Assembly: GCA_035294245.1 (NCBI GenBank)
Contig: DATGLG010000034.1
Span: forward strand, 1 to 64,000
Direction: 5' to 3'
Origin: DATGLG01 sp035294245
GTDB lineage: Bacteria > Pseudomonadota > Alphaproteobacteria > JACZXZ01
Length of the DNA stretch: 64,000 bases
This document shows positions 34,723-43,804 of the stretch, piece after piece (within the stretch, counting starts at the first letter, position 1; the number at the start of each line of letters is the position of its first letter). The notes beneath the pieces are model-generated. The model was not told where the DNA came from and searched no databases. It saw nothing but the letters and a program-made list of their open reading frames with translations. A program made the position numbers and the translations under genes.

Positions 34723-36122
34723 GCCGCGGGCTCCTGGCTCTCGCCCTGAAAAGCAAATCTTCGGATTCCCAAAAGCCTCGCTCCCCCGATAGCGAGTACG
34801 ACGATAGGCACCCAGATGATGCGGCTCTGATAACGGTCGTTTGGGTTTGAAAGGGCGCCGCAAACAAAAGCATTCCCCAGAATCGCCAATAGGGTCAAGG
34901 CCACCAATGTCACGATGACCCGATCGCGCCGTCGCCAGCCCAGCCACAGCAAGGGGATGAGAGCACCCGCGGCGGCGAGGAGAAGGGGGATTTGCAATGC
35001 GTTGATATCGTCGAAATCAATGCCTTGCTGCTGCCGGGCATTGGAGAAGGCCGGCATCTCCCGAGGGTAGTATTTCTCAATGGCGTGACCGATGAAGAAT
35101 TGCATCGGCGTGACACCATCCCCGGTAGCAATCATGACCAATTGCTGGAGCATGAGCTCCAGCGATTTCAGCGCGTAGGTGAAGGGATAATCGCGGAGGC
35201 AGCCCTGGACGATGCGGGAGGCCTCCTTCTGCATGCCGGTCCAGCCGCCAAGACGCCAGAAATCGTCGTCATGCCACAGGAATTCGTTGGCGGTCGACGG
35301 GAGCCGGTTGCGCGCCATGCACAGGGTCGGCTTGTCCAGCCCGGATTTCTTGCAGACCTCATCGAGATAGCTCTTGGCGAGCCCGTCTTGAACCAAGAGG
35401 CCGAGGGTCAGCACGGCGCTTGGCTGCATCAGGAAGGCGCGACCGGTCATCAGCCAGTTCGAGCCGACCGCAAGGCCGAGTGCGACAACAAACGCCACCA
35501 CGATCGTATGAAGGCGGGGGCGCAAGAGAGGCCAACCACGCGCCGCCAGGTATCGCGAAGCGGCAAGGCACAAGATGAGGCCGCCGGAGAGGGCGAAATG
35601 CGTGGTATGGACGGCAATCCCCACGGAGAGAACGCCCGCCAGAGCCCAGCGGCGCCACGCCTCCAGCGCGCCATCTTCGAATGCCAGGGTGAGCGTCCCC
35701 AATACCACGGCGCCGGTGAAGGCGTCTGGCATGATCTCGCTGGTGAACCACGGCAGCCCCGTGAAGACGCAGAGAACGGCGCTGACGATCACCAACAGCC
35801 GTGCCGCGCTCGAAGGCGCAAAGAGACGGAGGCTTTCGTAAAGAACGTAGGAGATCATCGCGCTTTGCGCGAAGACGAGCGCCCATAGGCTGTGGCTCGC
35901 CCGGCCGAGCAGGGCAAATACGCCGTAGGCCGCCGTCCGGTAGATCGGCATATTCCAGGTGAACGGCATCACCACGTAATCGACGCTGTCGTAATAGACG
36001 AGGGGATAGCCGTTCCACAGAGCCGGCAATGCGAGCATGACCGCGACCGTTGCGATGGCCAATAATGGCCAGGGCACGATATCGGAGGCCGGACGGGTAA
36101 GGGTGCTCTGGTAGCTAGCCAT
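34719..36122 (-). CDS. Multi-pass membrane protein of unknown function
   Basis: A 467-residue protein with roughly ten hydrophobic helices, not assigned to a known family. A conserved-looking luminal segment after the first helix reads GYPLVYYDSVDYVVMPF, and a large soluble loop of about 110 residues lies between helices in the second half (CKKSGLDKPTLCMARNRLP onward). The helix-loop pattern with acidic residues in the first loop is reminiscent of GT-C glycosyltransferases, but this is only a shape resemblance. It is coupled to the exported SGNH hydrolase. No clear ribosome site is seen before ATG 36122. Confidence 0.7.
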   Translation of the reverse strand: MASYQSTLTRPASDIVPWPLLAIATVAVMLALPALWNGYPLVYYDSVDYVVMPFTWNMPIYRTAAYGVFALLGRASHSLWALVFAQSAMISYVLYESLRLFAPSSAARLLVIVSAVLCVFTGLPWFTSEIMPDAFTGAVVLGTLTLAFEDGALEAWRRWALAGVLSVGIAVHTTHFALSGGLILCLAASRYLAARGWPLLRPRLHTIVVAFVVALGLAVGSNWLMTGRAFLMQPSAVLTLGLLVQDGLAKSYLDEVCKKSGLDKPTLCMARNRLPSTANEFLWHDDDFWRLGGWTGMQKEASRIVQGCLRDYPFTYALKSLELMLQQLVMIATGDGVTPMQFFIGHAIEKYYPREMPAFSNARQQQGIDFDDINALQIPLLLAAAGALIPLLWLGWRRRDRVIVTLVALTLLAILGNAFVCGALSNPNDRYQSRIIWVPIVVLAIGGARLLGIRRFAFQGESQEPAA

Positions 36123-36326
36123 GACTTAAATTCGCGCCGCGCGAAAAAACGGGCCCGCAACTCCTTACCAGTCGATGACAGCGTCAGATACATGAAATCT
36201 GACGTATTCTCAATACGCTGTCGTCTCAACCGCGGTTTTAACGACTGAAAGATGAATGGACTCTGAACAAGCCATGTGCGCAGCGCCGGTTTTGAGCGAG
36301 CGCCGGAATTGGACGAGCAGGGCAGG

Positions 36327-37229
36327 TTATTGGCGCTGAAGATGCGCGGCCGCTGGGAAGCGCGAGAGAACTGCCGTCTTGTCTATGGTGGCGGCGAATT
36401 CATCGCTGAGAAAATAGCGATATTCTTCTTCCCGTGCCGACGTAACGGGATCGGCCGCGGCGAGCGCCGCATCGCTGAGGCCGGGGTGGCACATGATCAG
36501 CGTGCCGGGCTCGGCGTTCTCGAGAAAGGCGGCGAAGAGCTGCGCATATGGGCGCCGGCCGGAGAAATCGTGCACGCCGCGGAATCGTCTATTCCCCGGA
36601 ATGCCCGCCCTGCGCCCGCGCTGGGCAAGCCGGCGTCCGAGCAGGCTGATGATGAGAGATTCGCCGATGAATAGCCGGCGGGTGAGGATCGAGCCGAGAG
36701 GCTCGACGCAGTAGCGCAGATAGCCGCCATGAGACGCGAGCCGGTGCTGGAAAAGCTCGATCACGACGTCGCGGATGACAGGGAGCTGATGCGCATGCTG
36801 ATGTCCGTCGAGATAGGCGGGCGGATGCCCGAAGACGGCCTCGAAGCGATCGATCTGCCGCGTCAACTCCGCTGCCACCTCCTCGCGCGGCAGCTGGCGC
36901 GTATAGGCCAAGACGATGAGTCTCGCAATACTGGGAAGGCGCCCCGAAGGTGCGAGACGCGGCATCGGGCCGAGGGGGCGTTGGTCGGTCAGGGTCAGGT
37001 GCAGCCCGATATCGGCCCGCTGCGCGAAGGGGCGAAGTGCCGCCCCTTCGTCCGGCCAGAAGGCGCTGACCGTCATGCAGCTTGTCGCGCTCAGGCGGCC
37101 GCGCGCAAGAAGGTCGCGGATGGCCCTGCCGACGCCTGGCGCAAGGCCGTAATCGTCGGCGCAGAGGACAATTGGAATGCGCCCGTCGGCGGTGGCGGGA
37201 GAGGTGGATTTGGCCTTGGATTGGGGCAC
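36327..37229 (-). CDS. ChbG/HpnK-family carbohydrate deacetylase
   Basis: A 300-residue protein of the YdjC/ChbG/HpnK family: CADDYGLAPGVGRAI with the metal aspartate, GLHLTLTDQRPL, and the metal histidines in YLDGHQHAHQLP. These enzymes remove acetyl groups from N-acetylated sugars; HpnK members are linked to hopanoid glycolipid synthesis. GTG 37229 is preceded by AAAGGGA. It is divergent from a GT2 glycosyltransferase gene; such pairs commonly build or modify a lipid-linked amino sugar. The 204-base gap upstream of the membrane protein gene, past this gene's 3' end, shows nothing recognisable. Confidence 0.85.
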   Translation of the reverse strand: MPQSKAKSTSPATADGRIPIVLCADDYGLAPGVGRAIRDLLARGRLSATSCMTVSAFWPDEGAALRPFAQRADIGLHLTLTDQRPLGPMPRLAPSGRLPSIARLIVLAYTRQLPREEVAAELTRQIDRFEAVFGHPPAYLDGHQHAHQLPVIRDVVIELFQHRLASHGGYLRYCVEPLGSILTRRLFIGESLIISLLGRRLAQRGRRAGIPGNRRFRGVHDFSGRRPYAQLFAAFLENAEPGTLIMCHPGLSDAALAAADPVTSAREEEYRYFLSDEFAATIDKTAVLSRFPAAAHLQRQ

Positions 37230-37242
37230 GCGAATGTCCCTT

Positions 37243-37270
37243 TTGCAGGCGGAACCGGCTCCTATATAAA
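37243..37270 (+). promoter_or_regulatory. Predicted promoter for the GT2 glycosyltransferase gene
   Basis: TTGCAG at 37243-37248 and TATAAA at 37265-37270 are separated by 16 bases, an unusually AT-rich element in this GC-rich spacer. It would give a leader of about 78 bases before ATG 37355. It begins 14 bases beyond the start of the divergent deacetylase gene, so regulation of the two genes may interact. Confidence 0.5.
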
Positions 37271-37354
37271 GGGGACCGATGCCGGTTTCGAGGACTTAGA
37301 GAACATCGCGACGGAAGCCCTTTGGCCGCCGGGGCGAAGCAAGGCCGGCTCAGG

Positions 37355-38413
37355 ATGGACGCGGTGATATCGTCGATGCGCGCGGGTTCCGCGGAAATCG
37401 GCTCCTCCCTGGGCGAGAGAGCCTCTGCACTGCTCTCCGTCGTCGTTCCCTTCTACAACGAGGGGCCGAATGTCGAAGCCTTCTTCTTGCGCCTGATCCC
37501 GGCGCTCGAGGATATCGGCCTCGAATGGGAGGTCATCGCCGTCAATGATGGCAGCCACGACGATACGTTGAAGCGGCTGATCGCCGCGCGAGAGCGGCAT
37601 CCCGAGATCAAGGTCATCGACTTCTCGCGAAATTTCGGCAAGGAGCCGGCGCTGTCCGCCGGGCTCGCCCATGCGCGCGGAGATCTCATCGTGCCGATCG
37701 ACGCCGATCTGCAGCACCCGCCGGAGCTCATCGCGGAAATGGTGGCGAAATGGCGGGAGGGCTATGAGGTCGTCTATGCGGTGCGCTCCTCACGAGAGTA
37801 TCAAAGTCGGGCGACGCGCAACTTCACGCGGTTCTTCTATTGGATATTCGACCGTCTTTCCGACGTCCCGCTTCCGGCCGGCGCCGGCGACTTCCGGCTC
37901 ATGGACCGCCGCGTCGTCGACGTCATCAACCGCATGCCGGAGCGCACTCGCTTCATGAAGGGCATTTTCGCCTGGGTGGGCTTTCGCCAGACGGGCGTCC
38001 TATTCACCCCCGCTCAACGCCGAAGCGGCGGGAGCAAATGGGATTTCATCAAGCTCGTGCGCTTTGCCTTCGACGGCTTGACGGCCTTCTCGAATTTCCC
38101 GCTCAAGGTGTGGGGGCTGATCGGCGCCTGCATCTCGCTTTTGGCCTTCATCTATATCGTGATCCGACTGTTGCGGACGTTCCTCTATGGGATCGATGTT
38201 CCGGGATATGAATCGATCATCGTGGCGATCCTCTTCCTCGGCGGCATGCAGCTCCTGACCTTGGGCATTATCGGCGACTATCTTGGGCGCGTTTTCGACG
38301 AGGTAAAGGGACGGCCGCTCTACATCGTCCGCGCCGCCTATGGCCTCGATCCCCATAAAGCCGAGGAGGGTCCCGTGTCTTCGGAGCGGGCGGACGCCCA
38401 GCTTCACCGATGA
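37355..38413 (+). CDS. Polyprenyl-phosphate-type family 2 glycosyltransferase (GtrB/ArnC/DPM1-like)
   Basis: A 352-residue protein. Its GT2 domain opens LLSVVVPFYNEGPNVEAFF, with the nucleotide-sugar site VIAVNDGS and metal motif PIDADLQHPPE, then DFRLMDRRVVDV. Two C-terminal membrane helices lie around GACISLLAFIYIVIRLL and AILFLGGMQLLTLGIIGDYLGRVF. This layout is that of enzymes loading a sugar onto undecaprenyl phosphate for later transfer to envelope glycans. The stop overlaps the next gene by ATGA. The start is uncertain between 37355 and 37376 because the ribosome site is weak. Confidence 0.9.
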   Translation: MDAVISSMRAGSAEIGSSLGERASALLSVVVPFYNEGPNVEAFFLRLIPALEDIGLEWEVIAVNDGSHDDTLKRLIAARERHPEIKVIDFSRNFGKEPALSAGLAHARGDLIVPIDADLQHPPELIAEMVAKWREGYEVVYAVRSSREYQSRATRNFTRFFYWIFDRLSDVPLPAGAGDFRLMDRRVVDVINRMPERTRFMKGIFAWVGFRQTGVLFTPAQRRSGGSKWDFIKLVRFAFDGLTAFSNFPLKVWGLIGACISLLAFIYIVIRLLRTFLYGIDVPGYESIIVAILFLGGMQLLTLGIIGDYLGRVFDEVKGRPLYIVRAAYGLDPHKAEEGPVSSERADAQLHR

Positions 38414-38805
38414 GGCTCTTTAAGGCCCCGGCATTTTGGCTCGGCATCCTGATCGTCGGAGCGGCCTATGGCGTGAGCTTCGAGCTTCGCCAGGCCGTCG
38501 TCGAGCCGAGTGCGGCGGCAATGGCCTGTGCGGCGCGACCGTATCCGACGTGGTGCATCCTGCGCTTCGCCATTCTCGCCGGCCAGCATAGCGCCCTCTT
38601 CGGCGTGATTGCGCTGGTGACCGGCATCCTCGCGCTTTTGCGCGGCGGCCGTGTCCTTGCCATCGCCGCTGCGGCGCTCAGCATGCCGGCGATCGTGAAC
38701 TTCAATGTGGAGATGGGCGTGCTGGCGCTGGTCTTCGGCCTGATCGCCGGGGTCAGGATGCCGCGGCCGGAGCGGGAGCTGCTCGACGGCGCACCACGAG
38801 CTTGA
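38410..38805 (+). CDS. Small membrane protein of unknown function
   Basis: A 131-residue protein with about four hydrophobic helices and two cysteines close together in the first loop (ACAARPYPTWC). It is coupled to the glycosyltransferase gene by an ATGA overlap, so it may assist that enzyme, as small membrane partners do in GtrA/GtrB systems, but it shows no recognised motif. Its last 53 bases overlap the 3' end of the convergent GH17-like gene. Confidence 0.72.
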   Translation: MRLFKAPAFWLGILIVGAAYGVSFELRQAVVEPSAAAMACAARPYPTWCILRFAILAGQHSALFGVIALVTGILALLRGGRVLAIAAAALSMPAIVNFNVEMGVLALVFGLIAGVRMPRPERELLDGAPRA

Positions 38806-40399
38806 TGCTCCAGGGCAGGGCCAGGAGCAGGGCTGTTGCGCTCCAGCCGATCGCCTGGGAATTTTCAAAGCCTTCGCGGATCATGATCCCGGCCGCCCCG
38901 AAGAGAAGGAGCGCGACGAGGAGCGCTTCCTCCCGTAGCGGCGCCCAAACGGCTGGCCGACGCTCCCGCCATAAGGCAAAGCCGCTGAGCCCCACGGCCG
39001 CCACGAGGAAGGCCTCGCTCGGAAAATCGCGATAGCGTGGATCGATCACCAACGCAATCGTGACCACCGCAGCACCTACCGCAAAGCCGAACTGGAGCAG
39101 GCCCAAAATGCGCGCGCGCAGGTTGGGCCCGGGTGTCGGCTGCCCGCGCATGAGGTTGAGGGCTTCCTCCGCGGTCGGAAGCGCGCCACCCGGCCAGTCC
39201 GGTCCTCGGGCGAGCGCATCGAGGAGGAGGGCAACAAGGATGAGGCTCGCGACAAGGCCGAGGCCACCCGCAATCACACCGAACGGCGTCCAGCAGATCG
39301 TCGTGGTCAGAATGCCGTCGAGAACGAGGAGCGTGCCGAAAAGCTGGGCGGCCCCGGCGAAGACGAGTCGCTCGAGCACGGCGAGGGGCCGCCGCCACCG
39401 CGCAGCAGCGATTCCCGCGAGCGCGGCAAGCGCCGTTGAGAGAGCCCAGTGCCAACGCCAATCGGGATCGTTGGAGACAGGGCCCGACAAGGAGAATTTG
39501 GCATGCCGCTCGGCATCGAAGATGCCCCAATGGCCTCCGACGGTGCCCTCCAGCGCGCGCTTCCAGGGCTGGTCGAAGGCCTCGACGACGTTGTAGTCCA
39601 GCTTCTCGGTCCGGGCAAAGCGGATGAACTCCCGGACGAAGCGGGCTTCGTTCACCAGGCTGGGCAAAGCGCCGCGCCGCATGCGGCCGGTGCTCGGCCA
39701 TCCCGTCTCGCCGATCATGATGGGCTTGCCGGGAAAGGCCGCTTGCACCTTGTGGTAGACGGCCGCAACGTGATCGATCGCATGCTCGATCGGCACCGGA
39801 TCGTCCTCCCAATACGGAAGGATATGCACGGTGACGAAATCGACGGCCGCCGCAAGCTGCGGGTTCTTGAGCCAGAATTCCCACACATCGGCATAGCTCA
39901 CCGGTTGCTTGATCGCCGCTTTGACTCGCCGGATATAGCCGGCGAGCTGATCGGGGGTGAGGTCCCGTCGCAGAATGACCTCGTTCCCGACGATTACCCG
40001 GTCGATCACGTCGGGATAGCGGTTGGCCAGCGCGATGACCCTGCGGATTTCGCGCTCATTGATGTCAGGGTCGCGGCCAAGCCAGGCGCTCTGCATCACC
40101 TTTATGCCGAGGGGGCGGGCGAACGGTGCCACCGAGTCGAGCCCTTCGAGGCTCGTATAGGTGCGCACGGCGTCGACATGGCCGGCCAGAGTGGCGAGGT
40201 CGGATGAGATCTCGTCGAGGCTCGGCGTAATATGTGTCAGCGGATTCTCGTCGCTCCGGTAGGGGCTGAAGGAGACGCTGGCGATGCTATCGGCGCCGGC
40301 TTCGGGCAGATCGACAGGCCGACCCTTCTCCGCCCAATAAGCGAGATTGAGCAGCGCGGCAAGAACGAAGGCGGCCAAAGCCGCGGCCCAACGGCTCAT
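38753..40399 (-). CDS. GH17-domain membrane protein, NdvC-like beta-glucan enzyme
   Basis: A 548-residue protein with one N-terminal membrane anchor, a glycoside hydrolase 17 domain (about residues 35-310) and around eight C-terminal helices. GH17 catalytic glutamates are visible in VIVGNEVILR (acid/base) and IMIGETGWPS (nucleophile). The same architecture is found in NdvC of Bradyrhizobium, required for beta-1,6 linkages in periplasmic cyclic glucans, where the GH17 domain probably acts as a transglycosylase. Its start overlaps the preceding small frame by ATGA. Confidence 0.82.
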   Translation of the reverse strand: MSRWAAALAAFVLAALLNLAYWAEKGRPVDLPEAGADSIASVSFSPYRSDENPLTHITPSLDEISSDLATLAGHVDAVRTYTSLEGLDSVAPFARPLGIKVMQSAWLGRDPDINEREIRRVIALANRYPDVIDRVIVGNEVILRRDLTPDQLAGYIRRVKAAIKQPVSYADVWEFWLKNPQLAAAVDFVTVHILPYWEDDPVPIEHAIDHVAAVYHKVQAAFPGKPIMIGETGWPSTGRMRRGALPSLVNEARFVREFIRFARTEKLDYNVVEAFDQPWKRALEGTVGGHWGIFDAERHAKFSLSGPVSNDPDWRWHWALSTALAALAGIAAARWRRPLAVLERLVFAGAAQLFGTLLVLDGILTTTICWTPFGVIAGGLGLVASLILVALLLDALARGPDWPGGALPTAEEALNLMRGQPTPGPNLRARILGLLQFGFAVGAAVVTIALVIDPRYRDFPSEAFLVAAVGLSGFALWRERRPAVWAPLREEALLVALLLFGAAGIMIREGFENSQAIGWSATALLLALPWSIKLVVRRRAAPAPAAAS

Positions 40400-40602
40400 C
40401 GTCCAACCGCCGCGCCGATAACAGTTCCCGGCGAGAAGAGGCGCATATCGATGCCGAACATCACCCGTATCGGCGAGAATGTCATCATGATTGGGGTGAC
40501 GCCAAGGCCGCTCGAGAGCTCTTCGCGATCGGTATCGCCATCTCGCCCCGACCGCCGGCGCGGACCGTAGTATGGCCGGTTCGCAACGTCAATGACGCTC
40601 AT
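40396..40602 (-). CDS. Hypothetical small protein upstream of the GH17 gene
   Basis: A 68-codon frame beginning MSVIDVANRPYYGPRRRSG, placed exactly between the alpha/beta hydrolase gene (two bases from its stop) and the GH17 gene (ATGA overlap). It has no membrane helix or recognised motif. The tight fit to both neighbours is the reason to list it; GGAAG lies ten bases before its ATG, which is only fair. It could also be a non-functional frame translated for coupling. Confidence 0.42.
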   Translation of the reverse strand: MSVIDVANRPYYGPRRRSGRDGDTDREELSSGLGVTPIMMTFSPIRVMFGIDMRLFSPGTVIGAAVGR

Positions 40603-40604
40603 TA

Positions 40605-41471
40605 TCAAAGGCTTCCGAGAAAGTCCTCGAGCGCGGATCGTGCTGCAGGCTCGTCGAGAGACGGCGCGTGTCCCACCGCCGGGACCGTCACGCGCAGAAG
40701 ATCCGGCTTCTCCGCGGCCATGCGATCGAAGGTGACCTCGCTCAGCACATCCGAAACGCCACCCCGTATCGCCAGCACGGGCATCCTGCGGAGCGAGCGG
40801 AAATAAGGCCAGAGCTCCGGCAGCTTGGCGCCATTGGCGCGAAGCGGCTTGACAAGAGCCACGTCCCAATCGAAGTGGAGGAGCCCATCCTCTCGCAACG
40901 CGAAGGTCCCCCTTGCCATGCGCTGCCACTCCCCCTCGGTTTGGAGCGAGAGCATGGGAAAGGTCGATTTAAGATAGGCGATCGCGCTTGGCCAATCACG
41001 CTGCGGCCGGTCGGTGCCGATGAAATCGAGAATGCGCTCGATTCCTTGGGGGGCGAGTTCGGGGCCGACGTCGTTGAGCACCACCCCCGCGATCCCCTTG
41101 GGCTGGAGCACGCCGAGAACCATGCCCAGAATCCCGCCCAGCGACGTGCCCACGACCACGACCTTGTCGAGATCGAGCAGCGCGAGGAGATGACGAATGT
41201 CGTTCAGATAGGTCTCGGCGCGGTAGTTGCGCCAATCGGGATCATAGGCGGAGCGGCCGCGTCCGCGATAGTCGAGGCAGATGATGCGGCGCTCGGCCGC
41301 CCAGCGCCGCGCAAATCCGTCGAAATCTGCGGCGTTACGCGTTAACCCGCTGAGACAGAGGAGGGGGGTGCGAGGCGAAGCAGGATCCCCGTAGTCACGG
41401 TAATAAAGCCGGAGATCGTCCTGCGCGTGATAATAGCCGTCGCGATAGGCGGAAGACGTGGCGCTATCCAT
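40605..41471 (-). CDS. Alpha/beta-fold hydrolase
   Basis: A 288-residue hydrolase of the alpha/beta fold: oxyanion region LLCLSGLTRNAADF, CLDYRGRGRS, nucleophile serine in VVVGTSLGGILG and catalytic histidine in VPAVGHAPSLDEP. The acid is likely the aspartate in RGGVSDVLS. It is cytosolic, with no signal peptide. The substrate is unknown. ATG 41471 is the best start by family length, although no strong ribosome site precedes it; a GTG at 41498 is a possible alternative. Confidence 0.82.
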   Translation of the reverse strand: MDSATSSAYRDGYYHAQDDLRLYYRDYGDPASPRTPLLCLSGLTRNAADFDGFARRWAAERRIICLDYRGRGRSAYDPDWRNYRAETYLNDIRHLLALLDLDKVVVVGTSLGGILGMVLGVLQPKGIAGVVLNDVGPELAPQGIERILDFIGTDRPQRDWPSAIAYLKSTFPMLSLQTEGEWQRMARGTFALREDGLLHFDWDVALVKPLRANGAKLPELWPYFRSLRRMPVLAIRGGVSDVLSEVTFDRMAAEKPDLLRVTVPAVGHAPSLDEPAARSALEDFLGSL

Positions 41472-41553
41472 GTTCAGGAGGCTGGATGCAATACCGACGC
41501 TACCATAGCCGCGCCGCCCACCGGAGCAAAGCAGAGAGGCGGAGGATTGAGGC

Positions 41554-43608
41554 TCAGCGGGGGAGTCTCGCGCCGATGCTCTCGCCCTTATCGGCCAGGG
41601 TGTCGCTCTTGGAAACCACGCCGTCGTTTCGACCCGTGAGGTCCCGGTCCAGGTTGAACCCGGCCCTGGCAAGGGCGCGGCTTCGGCTGCCGGCCAGCTG
41701 CTCGCGATAGACTTGCAGGGCCTCGAGAACGCGCTGGACGTAATTGCGCGTCTCGCTGAATGGGATCATTTCGATCCAGTCGATCGGATCGACCTCTACA
41801 GAGCGGGGATCGCCATTATCGTGCATCCATTGATGGACATTGGCGGGACCGGCGTTATAGGCGGCGAGCGCCAGCACGTAATTGCCGCCGAAAGCATCGA
41901 GCAGATGGCCGAGATAGGCGCTCCCGAGCTCGATATTGTAGCCGGGGTCGTCGAGGAGCCGGTCATTGGCAAAACGCACGCCGAGCTCGCTTGCCGTCCT
42001 CCGCGCCGTCGCCGGCATGAGTTGCATGAGGCCGAGTGCGCCGGCGCGGCTGACCGCCTTGACGTCGAAAGCGCTTTCCTGGCGGATGACCGACAGCACG
42101 AGGGCGCCTTCCGCCGAGACCGTCGCGGGAATGGGGCGCACCGGATAGCCGTGCGCGGTGAGGGGCATCTCGCCATGCCAGGTTTGGCGAGCGAGACGCA
42201 CCGCAAGATCGGGCCGCATCTCCGCCACGGCGAGGTCGGCGACGAGCTCTGCCTCCTCGGGCGTTTTCGCCAGGACGGCGAGGCGCTTGATGAAATGCTC
42301 CTCGAGATCGCGTTCGCCGATCTGCCCCAGCTCGTGGACGGCGCGCACGAGCTCCTTGTCGTTGAAGGCCTCGCGCATATAGACGGCCACATGCGGCGCC
42401 GGCGGCAGGGTCGGCTGCGATGCGGGATCGAGCCGTAGTGCCGAGAGCTGGCCGTAATATGTCGTCCCGTATTGCGCGGCCGCGGCGTAGGCGTCGTGGG
42501 CTTCCTGGGTCTTGCCCATGGCGGCCAGGGCGCGGGCTTCCCAATACTGTGCGCGGGAGCGGCTGATCGGGTAACGGACGACCTCGGCCATGTTGCGGAA
42601 ATGCTTGAGCGCCCGTTCCGGCTCGCGCAGGAGGCGCAGCGCGATCCAGCCCGACAGCCATTCGGCATCGGCATAGCTTGCCGTCCCGAGATTTTGATCA
42701 TGGTGCTCGGCGAGGCGGAGCGCCTCGGTGATGTAGCCTTGTGCGAGGGCGCGATGGACCTCGATCGCCCGCTCCTCCCACCACAGCTCAGGTCGAACCA
42801 GATTGGCCGGAGGATGCATGAGGATGGCGCGCGCCTCCTCGTCCATCCCCTTGCGCCGACGCCAACGCAGCCGATCGAAAAGAAGACCGGGGTCGGCGGC
42901 GAGACTGGCCGGAACACGGCGCAGCGCCCACTCGACGCCGGGCGTCATGCCCATCAGCTTGATGCGTGCCTCGGCGAGCGCCGCATGGCCGGCATCGACG
43001 CGGCGCTCCATCGCGTGGGCAGCTGCGATCTGGCCGTCCCACAACAGACGATCGAGGCGCGCGACATTGTCCTGCGGCCGCAGGTCCTGATGGTGCTTGA
43101 ACAGGAAAATGAGCTCCTGACGCTCGCCGAAATTGCCTTCGATCCAGGTCTGGCGGAGAAGCTCGAGCCCCTTCTCGCGCTGGCCAAGGGCCAAGAGCGC
43201 CTCGGCGTCGCGGATCTTGCCTGTGGTCGAGAGCGGCGGGTGCGTCTCGAACCAGCTTCTGACGCGCGTCGGCGGCGTTGCGTCGGTGATCGCATCTTCG
43301 GCGCGCTGGCGAAGGGCGTTCTGCGATGGCCAGTCCGGATTGTTCGTGATGAAGGTCGCGATCTCGTCGAAGCTCGGGTCGCTGCCCGGCCGGACGAGCG
43401 CTTCCCATTGCAGCACCTTGGCGAGAGTCTTGTCGCTTGCCTTGCTCGCCAGTGCCAATGCCTCCGACCAATGGTCCTGATGGGCAGCCCGGAACGCGGC
43501 CCGATAGGTCTGGAGATCCTGCGCCGTCAGGGCGGGTGGCGGCGCAGCGTTCGCGGCCGCCCCCGATAGCCCCACCAGTGCCGCGATTGCGAGCGTAACG
43601 ATCCTCAC
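41554..43608 (-). CDS. slt: Soluble lytic murein transglycosylase
   Basis: A 684-residue exported protein with a signal peptide (VRIVTLAIAALVGLSGAAANA), a long alpha-helical superhelix of repeats (about residues 30-480) and a C-terminal lysozyme-like SLT domain. Catalytic Glu lies in SVIRQESAFDVKAVSRAGALGLMQLMPATA, with the family's ALAAYNAGPANV and ETRNYVQRVL. It cleaves peptidoglycan between MurNAc and GlcNAc, forming 1,6-anhydro ends. A GTG start at 43608 places the signal peptide at the N-terminus. It is divergent from dapA across a 196-base spacer. Confidence 0.9.
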   Translation of the reverse strand: MRIVTLAIAALVGLSGAAANAAPPPALTAQDLQTYRAAFRAAHQDHWSEALALASKASDKTLAKVLQWEALVRPGSDPSFDEIATFITNNPDWPSQNALRQRAEDAITDATPPTRVRSWFETHPPLSTTGKIRDAEALLALGQREKGLELLRQTWIEGNFGERQELIFLFKHHQDLRPQDNVARLDRLLWDGQIAAAHAMERRVDAGHAALAEARIKLMGMTPGVEWALRRVPASLAADPGLLFDRLRWRRRKGMDEEARAILMHPPANLVRPELWWEERAIEVHRALAQGYITEALRLAEHHDQNLGTASYADAEWLSGWIALRLLREPERALKHFRNMAEVVRYPISRSRAQYWEARALAAMGKTQEAHDAYAAAAQYGTTYYGQLSALRLDPASQPTLPPAPHVAVYMREAFNDKELVRAVHELGQIGERDLEEHFIKRLAVLAKTPEEAELVADLAVAEMRPDLAVRLARQTWHGEMPLTAHGYPVRPIPATVSAEGALVLSVIRQESAFDVKAVSRAGALGLMQLMPATARRTASELGVRFANDRLLDDPGYNIELGSAYLGHLLDAFGGNYVLALAAYNAGPANVHQWMHDNGDPRSVEVDPIDWIEMIPFSETRNYVQRVLEALQVYREQLAGSRSRALARAGFNLDRDLTGRNDGVVSKSDTLADKGESIGARLPR

Positions 43609-43804
43609 TGCCGCCCCCACACGGCCGTCGCAAGCCGCAACCCGTGTTTCGTGTTGAGACGCGCGGATTCTAAGCGCGAATGCGCCGCGCGCCAAGATTT
43701 TGACGACGTTTCCGACCAAAATCGATCCCTCGCGATACTTGCTCGCCGCGGCTCCGGGCAGTATCGTCGCCCGGACGGGAGCCCCCGAGAAAGGATAAAT
43801 CGCC

